A DNA stretch of 29,885 nt from JOPF133 sp052144935 (GTDB lineage Bacteria; Acidobacteriota; Terriglobia; Bryobacterales; Bryobacteraceae), in assembly GCA_052144935.1 (NCBI GenBank), contig JBKQPR010000256.1:1-29885 (forward strand), read 5' to 3'. Below are positions 1 through 6,102 of this stretch, piece after piece. How positions within the stretch are numbered: the stretch's first letter is position 1; each line of letters starts with the position of its first letter. Both the position numbers and the translations under genes were made by a program. The notes beneath the pieces were generated by a model that saw nothing but the letters and a program-made list of their open reading frames with translations, was not told the origin of the DNA and did not search any database.

Positions 1-98
1 TCGATGGCGCAAACGCTATCATCGCCCTGCGCTGCTGCAAACTCAGTGGACGCTACGAGGACTTCTGGGAGCGCCGCTCCGCCCGGCGTGCTGCCTGA
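1..98 (+). CDS. ISKra4-type transposase, C-terminal end (partial)
   Basis: Only the last 31 codons are in the window, ending at TGA 96-98. The tail contains ALRCCKLSGRYEDFWERR, which resembles the conserved C-terminal end of ISKra4-family transposases (an Asn-Ala-Ile run, an LRCC-like stretch, then ED-[FY]W-E). The catalytic domain lies outside the window. The frame runs opposite to the HNH gene that follows, and the transposon end appears to lie about 30 bases downstream. The family call rests on memory of a short motif, so it is moderate. Confidence 0.55.
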   Translation, partial: DGANAIIALRCCKLSGRYEDFWERRSARRAA

Positions 99-128
99 TC
101 CCTTCCCTCAAATCTGACGTGCACCCAC
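1..128 (+). mobile_element. Right end of an ISKra4-like insertion sequence
   Basis: The element includes the transposase tail and about 30 non-coding bases. Its edge is placed near 120-130 because the antisense HNH reading frame stops resembling its family there (after PIRKVILG) and continues into transposon sequence. No terminal inverted repeat or target duplication can be checked, because the other end is outside the window. Confidence 0.45.
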
Positions 129-760
129 CCGAGGATGACTTTTCTGATCGGCGTGTTGTTAAATGGTCCGAGCCCCAAGGCGTAAACGGCTGCACAAAAG
201 CCGATCTTGGCCACCATTCGCGCGAAATCCTCAGCTGAAAAGTTTGCATGAGCGCCGAAGAACTCGGCTCCAGGATAATCCTTGCTCGCCTCCTGAAACG
301 TGGGGCCACAGAGGTGAATCATGTCGGCATTCGCAAACACGCCTCTCACTGGTCTGCCGCTCCAAAAACTTGCAGGTGGAGGAAATAGTGGCGTTACGAG
401 GTACGTCGGAAAGTTCGTCCTGGGCACTTGGACCACTTCCTTTGCACCGTCGCGCTGTAAAACGAGCGGCAGCGTCGCCGAACGCTTGTCCCGGCGACGA
501 CTCTGCATTGCGAGCACATTGCGGACATCCGGCCACAGACGTCTCATCACATCATGCTCAAAGCGGGTAGTGGTCTTTGCACAGGTGTCGCAGCTCGCTC
601 TGAGCAGAGTCCACGGCCCATTTAGACCGTAGGGGACAGCGTGTTCGGTGCCGAGCGCCCGAGTGCGCTCGCCACAGTAGATGCATTCTCCGACGTCTCG
701 GCCATTGGGCGAGACATTGTTGTCGATCAGACCTTCCACGACAGAATGGTACCGCGGCAC
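53..760 (-). pseudogene. HNH-type zinc-finger nuclease-like protein, 3' end cut off by an insertion sequence
   Basis: The protein carries two CxxC pairs (CIYCGERT and ASCDTC) around an EHAVPYGL motif. This is the arrangement of HNH-like proteins with a structural zinc knuckle, in which the EH histidine is part of the putative catalytic core. The later part (FARMVAKIGFCAAVYALG, then PIRKVILG) resembles the conserved C-terminal half of this uncharacterised family. After PIRKVILG, near base 126, the frame enters insertion-sequence DNA and ends with about 24 unrelated Arg/Ser-rich residues. The start is unresolved: the frame is open to 898, and a GTG at 760 is a plausible start that removes an unlikely N-terminus, but no clear ribosome site is visible. 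It may be a decayed restriction or defence gene; that is inference. Confidence 0.5.
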
Positions 761-928
761 TCGAACGATGCAGGACGCGTACGGCTCATGTACTCTTCGA
801 AGCGGATGATCGGCGTGAATCCAACCACACGGAGGCGTAGTCGCCAAACTGCTAAAGTGACCAAATGATGCGTGTCGGACCAGGCACTCCGGCAACACGC
901 CCCACCCCTCCAGGCTGCCGCTCAGCCG

Positions 929-1201
929 CTACTCTGGCCGCGGTTGCCGCTCCCGCGCCAGGCGCTCGGCCAGGAACACCTTGAGCAGAGATTGATACGG
1001 TACGTCACGGCGATTCGCCAGCATTTTCAGATCCTCGATCATGGAGACCGGGAGCCGCAGCGATATCGTCTTCAGAGACGGTTTGAGGTGAACGAGTTTC
1101 CTGCGCTTTCCCGATGGCCAATCCACGTATGCGGTCGAGTCCGCGGTGGCCCAGAATTTCCTTTCGTCGTCTTCGTTCTTGAATTCAGGAATTCTCTTCA
1201 T
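929..1201 (-). CDS. brnA: BrnA-type antitoxin (CopG/ribbon-helix-helix)
   Basis: This 90-residue protein has the layout of CopG-family antitoxins paired with BrnT. The N-terminal segment (IPEFKNEDDERKFWATADST) is the usual toxin-facing arm, and SLKTISLRLPVSMIEDLKMLA is the ribbon-helix-helix DNA-binding core. The gene overlaps the end of the toxin gene by 17 bases, so the order is toxin first, as in known brnTA operons. BrnA proteins neutralise BrnT by direct binding and repress their own promoter; the palindrome at 1507-1525 fits that role. The C-terminus ends in a charged ARERQPRPE tail. The family call is firm; activity is untested. Confidence 0.85.
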   Translation of the reverse strand: MKRIPEFKNEDDERKFWATADSTAYVDWPSGKRRKLVHLKPSLKTISLRLPVSMIEDLKMLANRRDVPYQSLLKVFLAERLARERQPRPE

Positions 1202-1499
1202 ATCTCTCGTAGGTCTCGGTTTCGTTCCGGTTCATGTCCCTGGCAGAAATCACTCGTATCAGCTTCCGCCGGACCGTGAAAACTACGAACAACTGCCGGC
1301 GATCACCCGTCTGGCCGAGGGCGTAGTATCGCTTCTCACTTTTCGAATGGCGAACATCGCTGAGTACAACCAGTGGCTCATGGAAAAAGACGTCCTCGGC
1401 CTCCTCTGGAGTCACCCGGTGCCGCTCCCAGTTTTTGTGGGTATTGGCGTCGTCCCAGTCAAACCCGCTGCAACCGTCCAAGGGATCCGCTGTTGCCAC
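1185..1499 (-). CDS. brnT: BrnT-type toxin
   Basis: The family's opening motif FDWDDANTHKNWERHRVTPE is followed by EEAEDVFFHEPL, a central strand pair (KRYYALGQTGDRRQLFVVFT) and ISARDMNRNETETYERY. This matches BrnT, a small RelE-like ribonuclease toxin that inhibits translation and is held inactive by BrnA. As drawn the start is a GTG at 1499, eight bases from a perfect palindrome. A TTG thirteen to fourteen codons before WDDAN is an alternative closer to the usual family start, and neither has a strong ribosome site. The antitoxin gene overlaps its 3' end. The protein looks complete. Confidence 0.85.
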   Translation of the reverse strand: MATADPLDGCSGFDWDDANTHKNWERHRVTPEEAEDVFFHEPLVVLSDVRHSKSEKRYYALGQTGDRRQLFVVFTVRRKLIRVISARDMNRNETETYERYEENS

Positions 1500-1506
1500 A
1501 TTCCCA

Positions 1507-1525
1507 GTATACGACTATCGTATAC
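1507..1525 (-). promoter_or_regulatory. Palindromic operator candidate upstream of brnTA
   Basis: GTATACGA-CTA-TCGTATAC is a perfect 8+3+8 inverted repeat ending eight bases before the annotated brnT start. Read toward brnT it contains TATACT, an acceptable -10 box, so a repressor bound here would block transcription. BrnA-type ribbon-helix-helix proteins bind such palindromes as dimers. Palindrome and position are seen; the assignment to BrnA is inference. Confidence 0.6.
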
Positions 1526-1696
1526 CTGAGATGCTGCGCGCCCGCCGCGGGCCGAAGCCATGGAGACGTATCTGGAGTGGCAGGTGGACCGGCATGATGG
1601 GTGAAGCCGAGGCTGCGCAAGACCGGACCGCGCGTTTGCCGGCTCCTACTTCCTTGACGGTAACTTCACGGGAGTCGTCTCGAAACCTGCTGCGGC

Positions 1697-1939
1697 TCAC
1701 GATGCTGTCTGGCGACAGTCAACGTACATTGCATCCGGCGCCAGATCGATCTCACCGGGCCACGCGACCGCGCCATAATCGATGAAGACCCGCTCGAAGA
1801 AATGCACATCCCGCAGCGGCGCGAGTCCACCGGTCAGCTCCTCTCGCCGCAGCCGCACACGCCCCGTCAGTCCATCTTGGAAGCGAACCAAGAGGCAGTA
1901 GTCCGGCTCCGGCTTCACTTCTACCACGTCCCAATACAT
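1697..1939 (-). CDS. DUF2442 family small protein
   Basis: An 80-residue protein with the DUF2442 pattern: MYWDVVEVKPEPDYCLLVRF, then DGLTGRVRLRREEL, FFERVFIDYGAVAWPGEIDL and APDAMYVD. The ATG at 1939 is preferred because GGAG lies at ribosome-site distance upstream and the family begins with this stretch. A GTG at 1957 in the same frame overlaps the stop of the DUF4160 remnant (GTGA). DUF2442 genes are often paired with DUF4160 genes in possible toxin-antitoxin-like modules of unproven function. The last residues (DCRQTAS) are shorter than usual. Confidence 0.75.
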   Translation of the reverse strand: MYWDVVEVKPEPDYCLLVRFQDGLTGRVRLRREELTGGLAPLRDVHFFERVFIDYGAVAWPGEIDLAPDAMYVDCRQTAS

Positions 1940-1953
1940 TCGGCGTTCTCCAC

Positions 1954-2163
1954 TCACGCCAGCGGCTCGATCTTCGCCGGGTGCGCGTTCTCCCGGCAGA
2001 GCCGCCAGTCTTCAAGCAGTTCCACTCTATGTATCATCGCCGTTCCTGAACCGGGTTCAAAGCCCGGCGCGGCAATTGGCCCTGAATGACCGTCAGGGCG
2101 CCGATATCGATCATGGCTTCGAACCCACGGGAATCAGCCGTCCACCGTACCGCGGTGGCCCAG
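1954..2163 (-). pseudogene. DUF4160 remnant with frameshift, fused to a BrnA-like 5' fragment
   Basis: One frame reads GFEAMIDIGALTVIQGQLPR then RALNPVQER, and a second continues with MIHRVELLEDWRLC then RENAHPAKIEPLA and a stop at 1954. Together they match the C-terminal half of DUF4160 proteins (LPRRAL, a helix, ELLEDW, then I-PL at the end). A frameshift near 2035-2040 separates the two pieces. The normal N-terminal half is missing. In its place, bases about 2150-2181 closely match the start of the brnA gene around 1141-1170 (coding DERK and WAT). The remnant stop overlaps a possible start of the DUF2442 gene, so the ancestral pair was probably translationally coupled. Confidence 0.5.
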
Positions 2164-2183
2164 GATTTCCTTCCTCTCGTCGA

Positions 2184-3314
2184 TCACTCAAACAAATGCG
2201 GCACGAACTGGCTGAAGTTAGTGGTGATGGGCGTATCCGACTCCCGGATGCCGATGCCGGCCGCGGCGTTTCCCGGCTCGTGCCCGATCACCCAACTGCC
2301 CACCACGGGGTACTTGCCGTCGAAGCTCCCGATCCGCGCCAGGTCCTGATAGACGAAGCCCTCCGAGCCATACTCGCCATCGGTCCGGATATCGCTTTCC
2401 GGACGGTGCATGGTGATGTTGGCGCCCTCGCGGCCAAGCAGCGGCTTGCGCACCCAGGACTCGAGCGGCCCCGGCCCATCGAAGCGCGCCTCCAGCAGGT
2501 TGGGATGGCCGGGGTAAAGCTCCCACAAGACCGGCAGGATTCCTTTGTTCGAAAGCAGCATCTTCCACGGCGGCTCGATCCACAGCGTAGGCGCGGCCGC
2601 CAGAAACTGGCCGAACTCTTCGCGCACCATCCACTCCCAGGGATACAGTTTGAAGACCGCGCCCAGCGGCCGCTCGTCCGGCCCTACGAAGGTGCTGCCG
2701 TCCCAGCCGATCTCGTCGATGGCGAAACACGCAGCCGAAAGCCCCGCCTGCTGCGCGGTGTCCTGGAGGTAGGTGACGGTCATGCCGTCTTCCAGGTCGT
2801 CCATCGAGCAGAGGTCGATGCGCTTCGCCGGCAGGCTGGGCGCCAGCTCCGTCCACAGCGCAATCAGGCGCTCGTGCAGCGAATTGAATTGGTCGCGCCG
2901 CGGGAAGGTGTCCTGGAGCCAATACCACTGCACCACGGCCGCTTCCAGCAGAGAGGTGGGCGTGTCGGCGTTGTACTCCAGCAGCTTGGGCGGGCCGGCG
3001 CCATCGTAGGCTAGGTCGAAGCGGCCGTACAGCGAGGGCGGCTCGGCCTGCCACGAGGCTTCAATCAGCGGCGCCGCCATAGGCGGCACATTCATTCGGG
3101 CGTACAGCTTGTTCTCGATGACGTGCTCGACCGCCCGCAGCGTCATAGCTTCCAACTCGTTAGTGGCGGCTTCGAGCGAGGCCACTTCCTGGGCGGTGAA
3201 CTGGTAGAAGGCCGATTCGTTCCAGTACGGCTGCTGGCTGGTGTGCCACGCCAGCCCGGCCTCTTCCACGCGCTGCTGCCAGCTTGGCCGCGGCGTTGAG
3301 GCGATGCGTCGCAT
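2184..3314 (-). CDS. Glutathionylspermidine synthase family ATP-dependent ligase (YgiC/YjfC-like)
   Basis: The 376-residue product has the ATP-grasp-like synthetase pattern of the GSP_synth family: YGRFDLAYDGAGPPKLLEYN followed by ADTPTSLLEAAVVQW, a nucleotide-binding region with AVFKLYPWEWM and KPLLGREGAN, and a C-terminal YPVVGSWVIGHEPGNAAAGI. These proteins form amide bonds between a carboxylate and an amine. E. coli YgiC and YjfC are stand-alone relatives without the amidase domain, and their substrate is unproven. Length and motifs look complete. The small secreted-protein gene upstream ends 36 bases before this start, so the two are probably one transcript. No spermidine biosynthesis genes are nearby, so glutathionylspermidine itself is unlikely to be proven by context. 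Confidence 0.85.
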   Translation of the reverse strand: MRRIASTPRPSWQQRVEEAGLAWHTSQQPYWNESAFYQFTAQEVASLEAATNELEAMTLRAVEHVIENKLYARMNVPPMAAPLIEASWQAEPPSLYGRFDLAYDGAGPPKLLEYNADTPTSLLEAAVVQWYWLQDTFPRRDQFNSLHERLIALWTELAPSLPAKRIDLCSMDDLEDGMTVTYLQDTAQQAGLSAACFAIDEIGWDGSTFVGPDERPLGAVFKLYPWEWMVREEFGQFLAAAPTLWIEPPWKMLLSNKGILPVLWELYPGHPNLLEARFDGPGPLESWVRKPLLGREGANITMHRPESDIRTDGEYGSEGFVYQDLARIGSFDGKYPVVGSWVIGHEPGNAAAGIGIRESDTPITTNFSQFVPHLFE

Positions 3315-3350
3315 GGTTCCCGAAACGCCCCCGGAGCATCCCCAAAGCGG

Positions 3351-3683
3351 CTAGGAGCCGGAGCTGCTATGAACGGCGGCGCCGATAGCGCCGAAGCCGT
3401 GCCTCGCCAGAAAGCCGGGGCGCCAGCAAGTCTCCACCGGTGCCGCGGCCACCATGCCGCCAGCGGATGCGTAAGCCTGGTAGAGGTCGTAATAATAGGG
3501 ATACTTCTGGTATTGTTGCGTCACCCAGGCGCCACCGCTGCAATAACCGCGACTTTTCACCGCTGCCTGGCACGCCTGCTGGTTGAAGTTGGCCGGCCCG
3601 CAGGGATTGGGCGCCTGTTGGGCCCGCGCGGCGCAACCGACCGCAGCCACTACCGTGAGAGTGACCCGCGCTGACTTGGTCAT
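3351..3683 (-). CDS. Small secreted protein, partner of the GSP-synthase-like ligase
   Basis: A 110-residue protein with a signal peptide ending near AARAQ (residues 1-22). The mature part holds four cysteines (NPCGPANF, QQACQAA, RGYCSGG, VETCWRP), an aromatic run (QKYPYYYDLYQAY) and a Gly/Ser-rich end (GAAVHSSSGS). No family is recognised with confidence. In enterobacteria ygiC sits beside ygiB, a DUF1190 lipoprotein whose tail is also Gly/Ser-rich, so a YgiB-like role as substrate or partner of the ligase is an inference from position. It is first in the minus-strand pair and has a 248-base divergent gap upstream that should hold the promoter. Confidence 0.6.
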   Translation of the reverse strand: MTKSARVTLTVVAAVGCAARAQQAPNPCGPANFNQQACQAAVKSRGYCSGGAWVTQQYQKYPYYYDLYQAYASAGGMVAAAPVETCWRPGFLARHGFGAIGAAVHSSSGS

Positions 3684-3931
3684 GGTTGGTCCCTATCCGG
3701 GGATCGGCTTAAACCGGAATTCCATTTTGGACTCCCCGGCCGTATTCAGTGTACACCCAGACGCCCCTTTTCGACCCAGCAAGTTGCCCCGAGTCTCTCC
3801 GCCGATGGCCACCAGCCTGGCCGCCTGCGGGGAAACTCGTCCTCGCCCCGGCCTGGCCTGCTTATCCCGCCCGGCTCGCCGCGCGTGAACGCCCACTAAT
3901 CGAGAATTGATAAACTCTTGGAAGCGCCGCC

Positions 3932-4752
3932 ATGACGGAAGACCCGAAGGACCAACCGGAAAATGATACGCAGCCTGCCGGCTTTGAGGTCGTCGAAACC
4001 AACGTCGAGATCCGGACTCCCGACGGGACCTGCGACGCCGCCTTCATTCACCCCAAGAGCGGTTCCCATCCGGGTGTGCTGATCTGGCCGACGCCTTCGG
4101 TTTGCGGCCCGCGACGCGCGAAATGGGCAGGCGCATCGCCGCAGAGGGATATTCCGTCCTGGTGCCCAATCCTTTTTATCGCGTGCCCAAAGCTCCTTTC
4201 CCGGCGGCCTCCAACTTTAACTTCCAGAATCCGGCCGACATGGAGAGACTCCGGCCGCTGTTGGCGTCGGTGAGCGCACCCGGCAACGCGGAGAAGGACG
4301 CCGTCGCATACTTGGCCTTCCTCGACGCGCACGAAGAGGTGAACAAGCAAAAGAAGATCGGAACCCAGGGTTACTGCATGGGAGGGCGGCTGGTGATGAA
4401 GACCGCCGCGGCGCTGCCCGATCGCATTGGCGCGGGCGCGTCGTTCCACGGCGGCGGCTTGGTGACCGACAAGCCCGATAGCCCGCATCTGCTCGCGCCG
4501 AAGATCAAGGCCCGCATGTATTTTGGCGTGGCGTCGAACGACGACGCGCGTCAGCCGGATGCCAAGGACAAGCTCAGGGAAGCCTTCGCCGCCGCCCAGG
4601 TTCCGGCCGAAATCGAAGTATATCCGGGAGCGCTGCATGGCTGGTGCATGCCGGACATGCCGCTCCAAAACGGTACGCCAATCTACAACCAGGCCGACGC
4701 CGAGCGCGCCTGGGGCAAGCTCGTCGGCTTGTACAAACTGGCTCTGTCTTAA
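3932..4752 (+). pseudogene. Dienelactone hydrolase family protein with a one-base frameshift
   Basis: Two overlapping frames encode one dienelactone-hydrolase-like alpha/beta hydrolase. The first gives the N-terminus up to HPGVLIWP. The second resumes at LRPATREMGRRIAAEGYSVL and runs to the stop at 4752. Restoring one G near 4088-4090 would read VLIWPDAFGLRPATREMG, the expected family sequence, and the total length is one base short of a multiple of three. The catalytic triad is intact in the second frame: the nucleophile in GYCMGG, Asp in NDDARQPD and His in LHGWCMPD. No signal peptide is seen, so it would be cytoplasmic. It is either a recent pseudogene or a sequencing error. A palindromic repeat begins at its stop codon. 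Confidence 0.85.
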
Positions 4753-4910
4753 GTGCCTGTTCCGAGACGGCCGTGCCAACCGCTCCCTGACGGTCGCGGC
4801 TCCGAAGGCACATCAGCCAACCGCTCCCTGACGGTCGCGGCTCCGAAGGCACATCAGAGCCGCGACCGTAAGGGAGCGGTTGACATTGTTGTTTCGGAAC
4901 GGCGCTTAAG
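4748..4910 (+). repeat. Palindromic repeat element with inverted ends and internal 41-bp tandem repeat
   Basis: The ends are inverted repeats: CTTAAGTGCCTGTTCCGA at the left (from 4748) matches the reverse complement of 4891-4910 with one gap and two mismatches. Inside, a 41-base unit is repeated back to back at 4776-4816 and 4817-4857. Bases 4857-4882 are an inverted copy of 4818-4843 (25 of 26 positions). The left end overlaps the stop codon of the dienelactone hydrolase gene. The folded RNA would be a long hairpin, so it may also act as a terminator. The core (GCTCCCTGACGGTCGCGGCT) looks related to pieces at 24130-24150. Open frames across it are artefacts of the repeat. Confidence 0.8.
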
Positions 4911-4990
4911 CCGGCCTGCCGTTTCCCCGGGCGCCGTACGGCAGCCGATCATCACACCCGAAAGTCTTATACTGAGAGCAGGGTGAAGCC

Positions 4991-5473
4991 ATGAAGCAGC
5001 AGTGCCACATCTCCATGATCTACCTCTCCTGGGCGGCCTATTTGGGCGGACTCGCCGCATTGGCCTGGTATTCCTACTGGGCCTTCGGAGCCATCTGGCT
5101 CGTAGCTGTTCCCGCCGTTCAATGGCTGTACATTCGCAAATTCCCGAGCCTGTCGGTTGGCATGGGATATGGCCGTATCGCCGACCAGCCGGCCCCGCCG
5201 GTGGCCCCCGCGCCGGTGAAGGTCACTCTCTATACCGCGCTGGGCTGCCCGTTTTGCCCGCTGATCGAGCAGCGCCTGGACAGCCTGCAAAAGGCCATGA
5301 ACTTCTCCCTCGAAAAAATCGACGTTACCCTGCGGCCGGATCTGTTGGCGTCCAAGGGTATCCGTTCCGTCCCGGTAGTCGAGGTGCAAGGCCGGTTCCT
5401 GACCGGCCTGGTGAGCAGCAAGGATCTGGCCGCCGCCATTGCGCAACCTGTCCCGCAATGTTCCGCCCCGTAA
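4991..5473 (+). CDS. Membrane-anchored glutaredoxin/thioredoxin-like protein
   Basis: Residues about 8-48 form two closely spaced hydrophobic segments (IYLSWAAYLGGLAALAWYSY and FGAIWLVAVPAVQWLYI). A proline/alanine linker leads to a glutaredoxin-like domain from about residue 76: VKVTLYTALGCPFCPLIEQR with the redox pair C86/C89, and IRSVPVVEV with the conserved cis-proline. The domain would reduce or isomerise disulphides; which side of the membrane it faces cannot be decided. The start is supported by AGGGTGA upstream. Its 3' neighbour is the molybdenum hydroxylase pair, 155 bases away, so a functional link is possible but unproven. Confidence 0.75.
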   Translation: MKQQCHISMIYLSWAAYLGGLAALAWYSYWAFGAIWLVAVPAVQWLYIRKFPSLSVGMGYGRIADQPAPPVAPAPVKVTLYTALGCPFCPLIEQRLDSLQKAMNFSLEKIDVTLRPDLLASKGIRSVPVVEVQGRFLTGLVSSKDLAAAIAQPVPQCSAP

Positions 5474-5628
5474 CGGCGAGGCCTGGCCCGCAGGCAAGGC
5501 GCCCACTGAGATTTTTCCGGCCCGTCTTCCGGCCCCGCCCCGGCCCGCCTTCCGCAACGCCGTGAGCAGGCCAAAGCACACTCGAAACAGACCTGAATAT
5601 CTGTTATAGTCGGTTTGAGAAACCCCCT

Positions 5629-6102
5629 ATGGAACGGAGCATTTCATTCACTCTGAACGGCCAACGGGCCACCGTGAAGGCCGACGACGAACGGATGCTG
5701 CTGTGGGTGCTGCGCAGCGATGTGGGCCTCACGGGCACGAAATTCGGGTGCGGCGAAGGATTGTGCGGCGCCTGCACGGCGATCGTGGAAAACGAGGCCG
5801 TGCGGTCGTGCGTCACTCCTCTTAAGGCGGTGGCCGGCAAGCGCGTATTGACCATCGAAGGGATCGGCCGGAACGGGCTGCACGCCGTCCAGCAGGCTTT
5901 CTTGGATCACCACGCGTTCCAGTGCGGATACTGCACCTCGGGAATGATCGTGAGCGCGTATGCTTTGCTGCTGAAGACGCCGCATCCCACGCGCGAGCAG
6001 GTTGCGCGGCACATGGAGGACAATCTGTGCCGTTGCGGCGCGCACGTGCGCATTCTGGATGCGATTCAGGAAGCCGCTGGCGCGGCAAAGGTAGGTGCGT
6101 GA
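5629..6102 (+). CDS. [2Fe-2S] small subunit of an IorA-type molybdenum hydroxylase
   Basis: This 157-residue protein carries both iron-sulfur clusters of the xanthine dehydrogenase family small subunit. The plant-type cluster uses C41, C46, C49 (FGCGEGLCGACTA) and C61. The second cluster uses C99 and C102 (QCGYCTSGM) with C134 and C136 (LCRCG). It passes electrons from the molybdenum centre of the large subunit to an acceptor. The stop overlaps the next start (TGATG), so the two subunits are co-translated. No ribosome site is obvious; a five-base hairpin (GGTTT-GAG-AAACC) and a TATAGT box lie just upstream. No FAD subunit gene is present, as in isoquinoline oxidoreductase-type IorAB enzymes. 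Confidence 0.92.
   Translation: MERSISFTLNGQRATVKADDERMLLWVLRSDVGLTGTKFGCGEGLCGACTAIVENEAVRSCVTPLKAVAGKRVLTIEGIGRNGLHAVQQAFLDHHAFQCGYCTSGMIVSAYALLLKTPHPTREQVARHMEDNLCRCGAHVRILDAIQEAAGAAKVGA

Noticed and set aside
4574..4986. Small frames encoding Arg/Pro/Ser-rich peptides across the repeat element
   Set aside because: They are translations of the 41-bp repeat unit and its inverse, not genes.
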